Shown here: piece by piece, positions 15,176-20,663 of the stretch | Position numbering within the stretch: the first letter of the stretch is position 1 | Layout of the letters: every line of letters starts with the position of its first letter | Assembly: GCA_963626285.1 (NCBI GenBank) | Contig: CAVFWQ010000026.1 | Location: forward strand, 1-20,663 | Source of the DNA: CAVDRM01 sp963626285 | Lineage (GTDB): Bacteria; Bacillota; Clostridia; Christensenellales; Aristaeellaceae | Direction of reading: 5' to 3' | DNA: 20,663 nt | Notes under the pieces: generated by a model | The model's input: only the letters and a program-made list of their open reading frames with translations | Told to the model about the DNA's origin: nothing | The model's database searches: none | Program-made: the position numbers and the translations under genes

Positions 15176-15901
15176 TTATAAGTTGGCTTCCAGCCTGACG
15201 CAGCGCCCGACGCATACGATTTCATTCATGTTTTTGATTTCGCTCTCGCAAGCCTCGTCATAGCGCTGGAGCATCACCTGAAAGCCAGCCATGCGGCTGA
15301 CTTTGCGCAGCATTTTGCCCTGTGGCGTGTCCAACAGCATGATGGCGCCGTCTACGGGCGCTTGCGCCGGAACGACCAGCAGATAGTCTCCGCGCAGCAC
15401 GCGGAAGCCGCGCATATCGTTATCCGGCGCGACAAAATAGAAGACCTTGTCGGGATGCGCGCCCTCGATTTTACCGTTCATGACGGGCAGCAGCCGATGG
15501 TCGATTTCCTTCATGACGGCGTTGTACACGGGAACGTGCTTGAGCACGCCGGACAGCGCATCCAGCCAAATCGAGCCGGATACGCCGGGGTCGCTGTCGG
15601 CGCCCTCGCGCTTTTCCTTTTTCGTCAGCTTCTTTTCCTGTACCGCCTGCGTCAGCTGCGGGACGGCGGACTGCAAATCCACCGTGGCGGCAATGTCATC
15701 CAAGGTAAATTCCGCCTCGGTCTGCTGCCGCATCCCCATTGTTTTGAGAATGCGCCGCGCCTGCTCGTCCGCAATGATGCGCGTCCCCTTTTCGACCTCC
15801 ATCAGATATTTATCGCTGACGCCGCACTTTTTGGCCACCTGCTTATAGGTCAGCCCCTGCCGCGTCCGTTCCAGCTTAATCAAATCACCTAATCTGCTCA
15901 T
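15176..15901 (-). CDS. XRE-family regulator with S24/LexA-like C-terminal domain
   Basis: The 241-residue protein has an N-terminal helix-turn-helix (about 4-55; LTYKQVAKKCGVSDKYLMEVEKG is the XRE core). A charged linker rich in Lys/Glu (88-102) leads to a C-terminal beta-rich domain resembling LexA/peptidase S24 (about 152-215, FYFVAPDNDM to VMLQRY). The residue aligned with the catalytic Ser appears to be Asp162 and the one aligned with the catalytic Lys appears to be Arg199, so self-cleavage is not expected and the domain probably senses or dimerises. The start is the ATG at 15901, with AGGAGGG 7 nt upstream; an in-frame start at 15958 lies before the predicted transcription start. Its promoter and ribosome site are inside a 43-bp nested dyad, suggesting autoregulation. 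Confidence 0.82.
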   Translation of the reverse strand: MSRLGDLIKLERTRQGLTYKQVAKKCGVSDKYLMEVEKGTRIIADEQARRILKTMGMRQQTEAEFTLDDIAATVDLQSAVPQLTQAVQEKKLTKKEKREGADSDPGVSGSIWLDALSGVLKHVPVYNAVMKEIDHRLLPVMNGKIEGAHPDKVFYFVAPDNDMRGFRVLRGDYLLVVPAQAPVDGAIMLLDTPQGKMLRKVSRMAGFQVMLQRYDEACESEIKNMNEIVCVGRCVRLEANL

Positions 15902-15908
15902 AGCAAAA

Positions 15909-15951
15909 CCCTCCTGCCTGACGGTATAAATTATACCACGAAGCAGGAGGG
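15909..15951. promoter_or_regulatory. 43-bp nested perfect dyad overlapping promoter and ribosome site
   Basis: Outer arms CCCTCCTGC (15909-15917) and GCAGGAGGG (15943-15951) and inner arms GGTATAA (15923-15929) and TTATACC (15931-15937) are both perfect and share one centre at 15930. They are separated by unpaired 5-nt linkers. On the leftward transcript of the upstream genes, the fold is followed by UUUU and lies 22 nt past the stop of the small membrane protein, so it can act as a terminator. The 3' outer arm contains the AGGAGG ribosome site of the XRE gene. The inner arms form an operator-like palindrome over the -10 box. Confidence 0.75.
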
Positions 15952-15958
15952 CAGACAA
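15930..15958 (-). promoter_or_regulatory. Sigma-A promoter of the XRE regulator inside the dyad
   Basis: On the minus strand, TTGTCT (15953-15958) and an extended TGGTATAAT -10 (box 15930-15935) have a 17-bp spacer. Transcription would begin near 15923, giving a leader of about 22 nt. That transcript lacks the 5' outer arm of the dyad, so its ribosome site is free. Confidence 0.75.
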
Positions 15959-15973
15959 CTCCCCCGAATGAAG

Positions 15974-16243
15974 TTATTCCTTGCTCAGTTTGCTGTCGAT
16001 GCTCTCGGCCTTAACGATGAGCGTGCCGAAACCGTACAGGCACAGAGAGCTGAGCCAAGAATACAGAGAGCCGACGACGATGACCAAGATGCCGACGACC
16101 GTGCCGGGAAGACCGACGTATATGCCGTTCGCTTCGTCGCCGGCAAGGATATAGCCGATACCGGCAATGATGCAAAGAACGATGCCGACCCAGCAGATAA
16201 ACTTTGCAAGCTTCTGAATTTTTCCTCCGATATTTGTAAACAT
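15974..16243 (-). CDS. Small two-helix membrane protein
   Basis: The 89-residue protein starts MFTNIGGKIQKLAK, a start I recall from many small uncharacterised Clostridia membrane proteins. Two hydrophobic segments are obvious (about 16-36, CWVGIVLCIIAGIGYIL; and about 46-75, GLPGTVVGILVIVVGSLY onward), joined by a short acidic loop. The C-terminus is charged (KAESIDSKLSKE). The start at 16243 is chosen by family resemblance; a purine-rich GGGGGTTGAAGG precedes it, not an ideal ribosome site. An in-frame ATG at 16309 would overlap the upstream gene. The gene follows the secreted protein by 46 nt and probably belongs to its transcript. Function unknown. Confidence 0.75.
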   Translation of the reverse strand: MFTNIGGKIQKLAKFICWVGIVLCIIAGIGYILAGDEANGIYVGLPGTVVGILVIVVGSLYSWLSSLCLYGFGTLIVKAESIDSKLSKE

Positions 16244-16289
16244 ACCTTCAACCCCCAATGATTTATTGAGCCGGCAGCGAGGCCGACCG

Positions 16290-17882
16290 TTAACCAACCG
16301 AACCGTCATCGTCCTGCGGGGGCAGCGTATGGAGGGGAGCGTCCGTCGCCGTACCCGCAGGCAGAAGACCGTTCAGCGTGGTTTCAACGTTTTGGAGGAT
16401 GGACTGCACGAGCTGCCTTCCCTCCTCGCTGTTCATCAGGTCAATGCGGATAGCATCCGCCGTGGCCGCATCCCACTGGGTGGGCGCCCATGCAACGGCT
16501 GTTCTGCCGTTCAAAGCGGCGCTGATGGCCGCGCCCGTGTTCATGTCCGTCCATGTCAGCGCCCCGTCCAGATAGGTGATGGACGACCGAGAGGAGCTGT
16601 TGGAGTAGATGGAGGCGGTGAGCTGAATGCTTTGCGGACCGATGCCCATGCTTTCATCCGGCTTGATGAGCAGCACGGAGCTATAGGTGCGCTCATAGCG
16701 GTTGTTGTAGGTGTCCGCCGTGTCCGTAGGCGTGGGAAGATTCAGGTTATAGGTGAAGGCGAGGTCAAGCCCCTCCTGCTCATCGGCAGAGACAGAATAA
16801 TTATCCGCGTCCGGCAGATGCAGGGCGACAGAGCCTGTCCAGATGCCGTCTGCGGAGCTTTCCGCGCTGACATCGAAGGTGATGCCCTTAAAGGCGCTGA
16901 GCTGCTCGGAGACAGATTCACGCATTGCGCCCGCTACGCGCCATACATCGCCCGTTTCCTGCGGCAGACGAACGATGCTGATTTCGGACAGCGGGAAGCT
17001 CTCGGCAAAGGGCAGGTATACGCTTTCATACAGGGAAGCGCCCGTGACATCATATTGGCGCTTGATTTCGATGCTCCCGTCCAGCTTGACGTTGTCAATC
17101 ATTTGCAGGAAGGTCAGCAGCATGGAGGGCTGCAGGTAGGCCGCCTGCTCAGCGGTCGAAAGCACCTCGCGCAGGAGGGACAGAAGCTGAGAATCCGAGA
17201 AGAAGTCCACAATCAGCTGCTTTGCCTCCTGCAAAATGGCGGCGGAGGGGATGGAATAGGAGATGGTGGTGATGTAGCCGCCGTCCGTAGAGCGTTCGGT
17301 CTGGGTGGAGGCATACGCCTGCATCCATCGGGTCATACTCGTTTTATAAGAGGAAATGGCGGTCTCGGCACGCTGCTGCCAGTCCGCATCCGCGTTGTTC
17401 ACCGTCCACAGCACATGGAAGACGGACGGCCAAGCGTCCTTGTCCGTTCCGTTCGCCAGAAAGCCGCTGACATCAAAGCTGCGGTCAAAGGAATACACCG
17501 TGCCGTTTGGGTCAAACAGCCCGCTCTGCACGTAGGTCAGGCCGTTGGCATCCGTCCACCAGCCCGCCTGCAGCAGCGTTTCCGAGCCGAGGGATGCGGA
17601 GAGCAGGCTCTCCGTGCCGTTTGTCTGATAGCCGTTCCGCACCGTGCGGGTGTAATTCAGGGTCAAATTGGACAGCAGAGCCTGCAAAAAAGAGGCTGTG
17701 CTTTCATCCATGCCGGCGGGTGCGCCGAACATGGAGAAGGTCAGCGCGGCCTGAAAGCCGGAGCGCTCCAACTGAAGCAGCAGCTTTTCCTCCTGCGTAA
17801 AGCTCAGTGCGCCCACATCTGCCGAGGCGGAGGCGCACAGCAGCACCAAAATCAGTCCGATTGCCGTCAGCCGTTTTAACAT
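16290..17882 (-). CDS. Secreted protein of unknown function (530 aa)
   Basis: A clear signal peptide, MLKRLTAIGLILVLLCASASA, with probable signal peptidase I cleavage after ASA, is followed by about 510 residues rich in Ser, Thr and Leu. Alternating hydrophobic patterns suggest beta-strands, for example SLLSASLGSETLLQAG and TYSSVLLIKPDES. I recognise no catalytic motif, lipobox, choline/LysM/SLH repeat or C-terminal sorting signal; the C-terminus is acidic (PPQDDDGSVG). The start at 17882 is supported by AAGGAGG 8 nt upstream; an in-frame ATG at 17942 would overlap the preceding gene. The preceding gene also encodes a secreted beta-rich protein, 13 nt away, with a similar LLxxLxL opening, suggesting an old duplication. 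Function not assignable. Confidence 0.8.
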   Translation of the reverse strand: MLKRLTAIGLILVLLCASASADVGALSFTQEEKLLLQLERSGFQAALTFSMFGAPAGMDESTASFLQALLSNLTLNYTRTVRNGYQTNGTESLLSASLGSETLLQAGWWTDANGLTYVQSGLFDPNGTVYSFDRSFDVSGFLANGTDKDAWPSVFHVLWTVNNADADWQQRAETAISSYKTSMTRWMQAYASTQTERSTDGGYITTISYSIPSAAILQEAKQLIVDFFSDSQLLSLLREVLSTAEQAAYLQPSMLLTFLQMIDNVKLDGSIEIKRQYDVTGASLYESVYLPFAESFPLSEISIVRLPQETGDVWRVAGAMRESVSEQLSAFKGITFDVSAESSADGIWTGSVALHLPDADNYSVSADEQEGLDLAFTYNLNLPTPTDTADTYNNRYERTYSSVLLIKPDESMGIGPQSIQLTASIYSNSSSRSSITYLDGALTWTDMNTGAAISAALNGRTAVAWAPTQWDAATADAIRIDLMNSEEGRQLVQSILQNVETTLNGLLPAGTATDAPLHTLPPQDDDGSVG

Positions 17883-17895
17883 CGTCTTTTCCTCC

Positions 17896-19260
17896 TTATG
17901 TTGTTGGCACTTCATCGACAGCCCAGCCGTCCGAGTTTTCATCGGTTTGCAAAACAGGAACGGCAGCGCCGTTCATCCATGCATCCGTGCGGAAAATGTG
18001 GGTCAGCAAAGAGCGGCTCTTTTCATCCAGCGTACTCAGCTTTTGAATGAATGCATTGGTCAGCTTTTGCACGGCGGGTTTTAAAGCGTTTTCGCGCTCT
18101 TCCTCGGAAAGCCCCGTCAAATCGACCGTTTCCGCGGCACTGTTAAAAGATTCCCCGCTGCCCTGCGCAAGGCGGACGGCGGCGGTCATCTGATACACGG
18201 CGGCTCGTTCGTTGAGCTTTTTCAGGGTAATCGTACCGCACAGCGCCGCGCCGTCGCCCTGAAGGTCAGATGTCCATGTCATCGTCGTCTTCACGCCGTC
18301 CTTGGTTTCGATCGTCTCCGCCGTTCCGGTGATTTTTTCGCCGTCCTTTATCTGATTTTTCAAGGAAACCTTGGCGGAAACGGAATAGCTCTTTTTATCC
18401 GACTTTCGTTTGACGGCGGAGGATAGCGTCCATGTGTTTTTCTTGGCCGTTTCCTCAAATTTGGAGGACAGGGTGTATTGAAAATTGTTGCTGCCCTTGA
18501 CGGCCGGACAAGCAAAGGAGAGATACGCCCCCTTGCCCTCTTTGTAGCCGCCGTACAGCGTGACGGAGCGCTGCTCCCCGTCTGCGCTTGCCACCTTGAC
18601 GGTGATTTGCAGCCCCAAGTCCGCTCCGTCCTTATCCAGATAGCGCTTGACGGTCAGCGTCCCCGCAAAGCCGAGATTTTGCCAGCAGGTCAGAAATTCG
18701 TCCTTGTACGGCGCGTCCGTCAGCAATGTTTCCAGCGGCGCGTCCAGCAGCGTATGCAGAGCCGGCAAGAGCGCGGCGGCGGTTTCCCCGTCGCAGGTGT
18801 AGACGATTTGCCTGCTCACCCTGCCGACGTTTTTGATGTTGAGGCTTTTGCTGCTTTCTTTTCCCTCCGAGTCCTGCGCAAGCCGCTCATAAAACAGCGG
18901 CAGCGTGTCCTCAAACAGCGATTTGAGCTGAAGGAAAGGAGTGAAGGCACTGCTGCTCCCCGTGAGCCCCCTGCCCTGAAGAGACAGCACCGTTTCTCCG
19001 CCGTCCAGAAGGGCAACGGATTCCTTATCCGGCGTTATGGACAGCGTGAGCGAAAGCGGAGCGAGCAGGGAGGACAGCAGCGTCTTGGCCTCGTCCGACA
19101 GATTCATCTCATCCACCGTCAGCTCGGCGTTCAGCGTTACGGGCGTCCCAGCCTGATATGCCGCCTGAAGCGCGGAAAAAGTTTCGGAGAATTCCGCCCG
19201 CGCGCAGGCGGCGCATAACAGCACCGCGCACAATAAAACCGCAAAAGTCCTTTTTTTCAT
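17896..19260 (-). CDS. Secreted protein of unknown function (454 aa)
   Basis: MKKRTFAVLLCAVLLCAACARA is a signal peptide with likely cleavage before EFSETF. Cysteines in its core do not fit a canonical lipobox (the -3 residue would be Cys), but a lipoprotein cannot be fully excluded. The mature part is beta-rich with many Lys/Ser/Thr strands (about 200-340, such as TWTLSSAVKRKSDKKSYSVSA), recalling lipoprotein-carrier-like half-barrels; this is only an impression. A helical C-terminal part contains LSEEERENALKPAVQK. The ATG at 19260 follows AAGGAG by 7 nt. The TAA stop overlaps the ribosome site region of the next gene, implying coupled expression with the 530-residue protein. No function can be named. 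Confidence 0.8.
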   Translation of the reverse strand: MKKRTFAVLLCAVLLCAACARAEFSETFSALQAAYQAGTPVTLNAELTVDEMNLSDEAKTLLSSLLAPLSLTLSITPDKESVALLDGGETVLSLQGRGLTGSSSAFTPFLQLKSLFEDTLPLFYERLAQDSEGKESSKSLNIKNVGRVSRQIVYTCDGETAAALLPALHTLLDAPLETLLTDAPYKDEFLTCWQNLGFAGTLTVKRYLDKDGADLGLQITVKVASADGEQRSVTLYGGYKEGKGAYLSFACPAVKGSNNFQYTLSSKFEETAKKNTWTLSSAVKRKSDKKSYSVSAKVSLKNQIKDGEKITGTAETIETKDGVKTTMTWTSDLQGDGAALCGTITLKKLNERAAVYQMTAAVRLAQGSGESFNSAAETVDLTGLSEEERENALKPAVQKLTNAFIQKLSTLDEKSRSLLTHIFRTDAWMNGAAVPVLQTDENSDGWAVDEVPTT

Positions 19261-19398
19261 ACCCCAACTCCTTGCTCCGCCGTATTCCGTCCGATATATA
19301 AACGACAAAGCCTGCCGCTTTTATCCTGCCCGATGCGGAAATTTTTATGGTTGGATGAAGACATCGCGCCGTTCTGTCGCGCCGTGCCTTCATTTTAT

Positions 19399-19427
19399 AT
19401 TATAACGCACATCAGAAAAATTGAAAA
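19399..19427 (-). promoter_or_regulatory. Possible promoter of the secreted-protein gene cluster
   Basis: On the minus strand, a perfect TATAAT (19399-19404) has TTTTCA (19422-19427) 17 bp upstream, a 4 of 6 match to the -35 consensus. It would give a leader of about 130 nt before the ATG at 19260. That leader shows no riboswitch or terminator that I can recognise. It diverges from the azlC promoter about 65 bp away. Confidence 0.5.
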
Positions 19428-19492
19428 GCACTGCGGAATAAAAACAATGGGCGAAAAGGAAAGCCGTGGTCGATTTTTATCCGTTTTTTCGC

Positions 19493-19521
19493 TGGACGAA
19501 ACATATGTTCTGCGGTATCAT
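19493..19521 (+). promoter_or_regulatory. Promoter of azlCD
   Basis: TGGACG (19493-19498) and TATCAT (19516-19521) are separated by 17 bp, with a short leader of about 25 nt. Spacer and flanks match the nucleotidyltransferase promoter at 13556-13584 in the blocks GACGAAACATA and TGCGGTAT. Both boxes deviate from consensus more than in that promoter, so it is probably weaker. Confidence 0.65.
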
Positions 19522-19554
19522 TATCTCCATCATTCAAACGGGAGGCGCAGGCGT

Positions 19555-20268
19555 ATGCAGGGGGAGAACAGGACGTGGCTGCTGCGCGGGACACGCGACG
19601 GCATACCGATTATGACGGGCTACCTCGCCGTGGCGTTTACCTTGGGCATCGCCGCCCGCAATGCGGGGCTGAGCGCTTTTCAGGCGGCGCTCATCAGCAT
19701 CACGAACAATGCCTCGGCCGGAGAATACGCAGGCTTCACCGTTATTCGGGAAAACGCGGGCTATATCGAAATGGCGCTCATGATTTTCATTGCCAATGCA
19801 CGGTATATGCTCATGTCCTGCGCGTTGAGCCAAAAGCTCTCGCCGAACACGGGCATCGGACAGCGGATGCTGCTGGGCATGGGCGTGACGGACGAAATTT
19901 TCGGCGTATGCATGTCGGTCAACGGCTATTTGAATCCCTTTTACAGCTACGGAATGTTCATGGTGGCGACGGCGGGCTGGACGGCCGGCACTTACTTGGG
20001 CGTGATGATGGGAAACCTTCTTCCCGCCCGGCTGACCGGCGCACTCAGTGTCAGTCTGTACGGAATGTTTCTTGCCATCATCGTTCCACCCTCCAAGAAA
20101 AGCCGCGTGGTGCGCGTCTTGGTCATTCTGTCGATGGCGCTGTCCTTTGCGCTCAGCCGCTTGGCGCTCGGCCTGTCGTCCGGCATGCGCGTCATTGTGC
20201 TGACGGTTTTGCTTGCAGGCGCGGCTGCTGTTTTCTTTCCTGTAAAGGAGGCACCTCATGCAGTCTGA
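19555..20268 (+). CDS. azlC: AzlC-family branched-chain amino acid exporter, large subunit
   Basis: AzlC with AzlD forms a membrane exporter for branched-chain amino acids and their analogues (known from Bacillus azlCD and E. coli ygaZH). The 237 residues contain several hydrophobic segments. The family order is visible: a DGIPIMTGYLAVAFTLGIAAR opening, AALISITNNASAGEYAGF where homologues usually have AGASQF, and FIANARYMLMS where homologues have NxRhxLy. The ATG at 19555 follows GGAGG by 9 nt. The open frame extends 74 codons further up but that part crosses the promoter and is not coding. azlD starts 11 nt before the stop, indicating translational coupling. Substrate specificity is inferred from the family only. 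Confidence 0.88.
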   Translation: MQGENRTWLLRGTRDGIPIMTGYLAVAFTLGIAARNAGLSAFQAALISITNNASAGEYAGFTVIRENAGYIEMALMIFIANARYMLMSCALSQKLSPNTGIGQRMLLGMGVTDEIFGVCMSVNGYLNPFYSYGMFMVATAGWTAGTYLGVMMGNLLPARLTGALSVSLYGMFLAIIVPPSKKSRVVRVLVILSMALSFALSRLALGLSSGMRVIVLTVLLAGAAAVFFPVKEAPHAV

Positions 20269-20566
20269 CATTTATGTGTACATCCTCATCATGGCGGTTG
20301 TCACCTATGCGATTCGCACCCTGCCGCTCACGCTGATTCGCCGCCCCATCAAAAGCCGCTTCATCCGCTCCTTCCTGTATTATGTGCCGTATGTGACTTT
20401 GGCGGTCATGACCTTTCCCGATATCATCGATGCGACGGCCGCGCCGTGGTCCGGCGTGCTGGCGCTGCTCGCGGGCATCGCGCTGGCATGGTCGGGGCGC
20501 AGCCTGTTTACGGTCGCCGTTTCCGCCTGTGTTGTGGTTTTTTTGAGCGAGCTGGTCATATTGTAA
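20258..20566 (+). CDS. azlD: AzlD-family transport protein, small subunit
   Basis: The 102-residue hydrophobic protein has about three to four membrane segments. It shows the family pattern: YAIRTLPLTLIRRP near residue 17, followed by FLYYVPYVTLAVMTFPDI. AzlD is needed together with AzlC for export. An AAAGGAGG site inside the end of azlC precedes the ATG, and the two genes overlap by 11 nt. A strong terminator follows the stop codon, closing the two-gene unit. Confidence 0.9.
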   Translation: MQSDIYVYILIMAVVTYAIRTLPLTLIRRPIKSRFIRSFLYYVPYVTLAVMTFPDIIDATAAPWSGVLALLAGIALAWSGRSLFTVAVSACVVVFLSELVIL

Positions 20567-20581
20567 GCAAGGATTGCCTTT

Positions 20582-20607
20582 GCGCCGGAGAAAACCGGCG
20601 CATTTTT
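20582..20607 (+). terminator. Intrinsic terminator of azlCD
   Basis: GCGCCGG (20582-20588) pairs with CCGGCGC (20595-20601) around AGAAAA, followed by ATTTTT. It begins 16 nt after the azlD stop. There is no T-run on the other strand, so it acts rightward only. Confidence 0.92.
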
Positions 20608-20628
20608 GTTGTCGCTTCAGCGCAGAAG

Positions 20629-20650
20629 AAAAACACCAGCAGAGCTGGTG
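20629..20650 (-). terminator. Leftward terminator of a gene beyond the right edge
   Basis: CACCAGC (20634-20640) and GCTGGTG (20644-20650) form a perfect 7-bp stem with a 3-nt loop. Read leftward it is followed by TTTTT (20629-20633) and more T-rich sequence. This implies a minus-strand gene ending just outside the window, converging on azlCD. Confidence 0.7.
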
Positions 20651-20663
20651 AGAGGGAAAAGCT

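Noticed and set aside
16266..17879. Long plus-strand open frame of 537 codons
   Set aside because: It lies antisense to the 530-residue secreted protein, has an Arg/Gly/His-rich composition typical of reverse frames, no ribosome site, and no family resemblance.
19333..19554. In-frame 74-codon extension of azlC
   Set aside because: It crosses the azlC promoter, has no resemblance to the family, and the GGAGG site fits the ATG at 19555.
1..20663. CRISPR array, tRNA, rRNA, transposase, toxin-antitoxin or phage genes
   Set aside because: I looked for regularly spaced repeats, tRNA-like folds and typical mobile-element motifs and found none. The XRE/S24-like regulator alone is not evidence of a prophage.

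Overview
The window reads as an ordinary chromosomal stretch of a mid-to-high-GC member of the Clostridia (Firmicutes). The grounds are strong AGGAGG-type ribosome sites, sigma-A style TTGACA/TATAAT promoters with 17-bp spacers, a class B sortase, an MsmK/UgpC-type sugar ATPase, a NifS-ThiI pair in the Bacillus/Clostridium arrangement, and a small Clostridia-type membrane protein. I see no phage genes, transposases, CRISPR array, tRNA or rRNA. A genus cannot be named from the sequence alone.

Left part (1-7525). murA, with its own promoter, is followed 27 nt later by a J-domain/TPR protein. This pair converges on a monocistronic radical SAM protein of unknown substrate across a shared bidirectional hairpin. 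A 390-nt AT-richer gap carries the radical SAM promoter, several inverted repeats and the leader of a solitary MsmK/UgpC-type ABC ATPase. That gene converges on a large atypical ROK-fold protein. Two hairpins lie between them. A class B sortase gene lies just upstream of the ROK gene on the same strand.

Middle (7526-14593). A SNF2-family helicase starts at TTG and appears to lack the usual N-terminal SWIM zinc finger. Next come three tRNA-modification genes in a row: a cysteine desulfurase of the NifZ/IscS type, thiI (4-thiouridine at tRNA position 8) and trmO (methylation of t6A37). A sugar-phosphate-type nucleotidyltransferase follows, with a textbook promoter overlapping the trmO stop codon. 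A bidirectional terminator separates it from the next block.

Right part (14594-20663). The minus strand holds, in transcription order, two secreted proteins of unknown function, a small two-helix membrane protein, an XRE/S24-like regulator and a DtxR/MntR-type metalloregulator. The junction before the XRE gene is the most unusual structure in the window. A 43-bp nested perfect dyad lies where a terminator of the upstream genes would be, and it also contains the -10 box and the Shine-Dalgarno of the XRE gene. On the plus strand, azlC and azlD (branched-chain amino acid export) form a translationally overlapping pair. Their promoter resembles the nucleotidyltransferase promoter well beyond the consensus boxes. 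A final hairpin at the right edge looks like the terminator of a leftward gene outside the window.

No clearly novel multi-gene system is evident. The items most worth following up are the nested dyad with its S24-like regulator lacking the catalytic Ser/Lys, the pair of uncharacterised secreted proteins, and the radical SAM enzyme with an extra CxxC.
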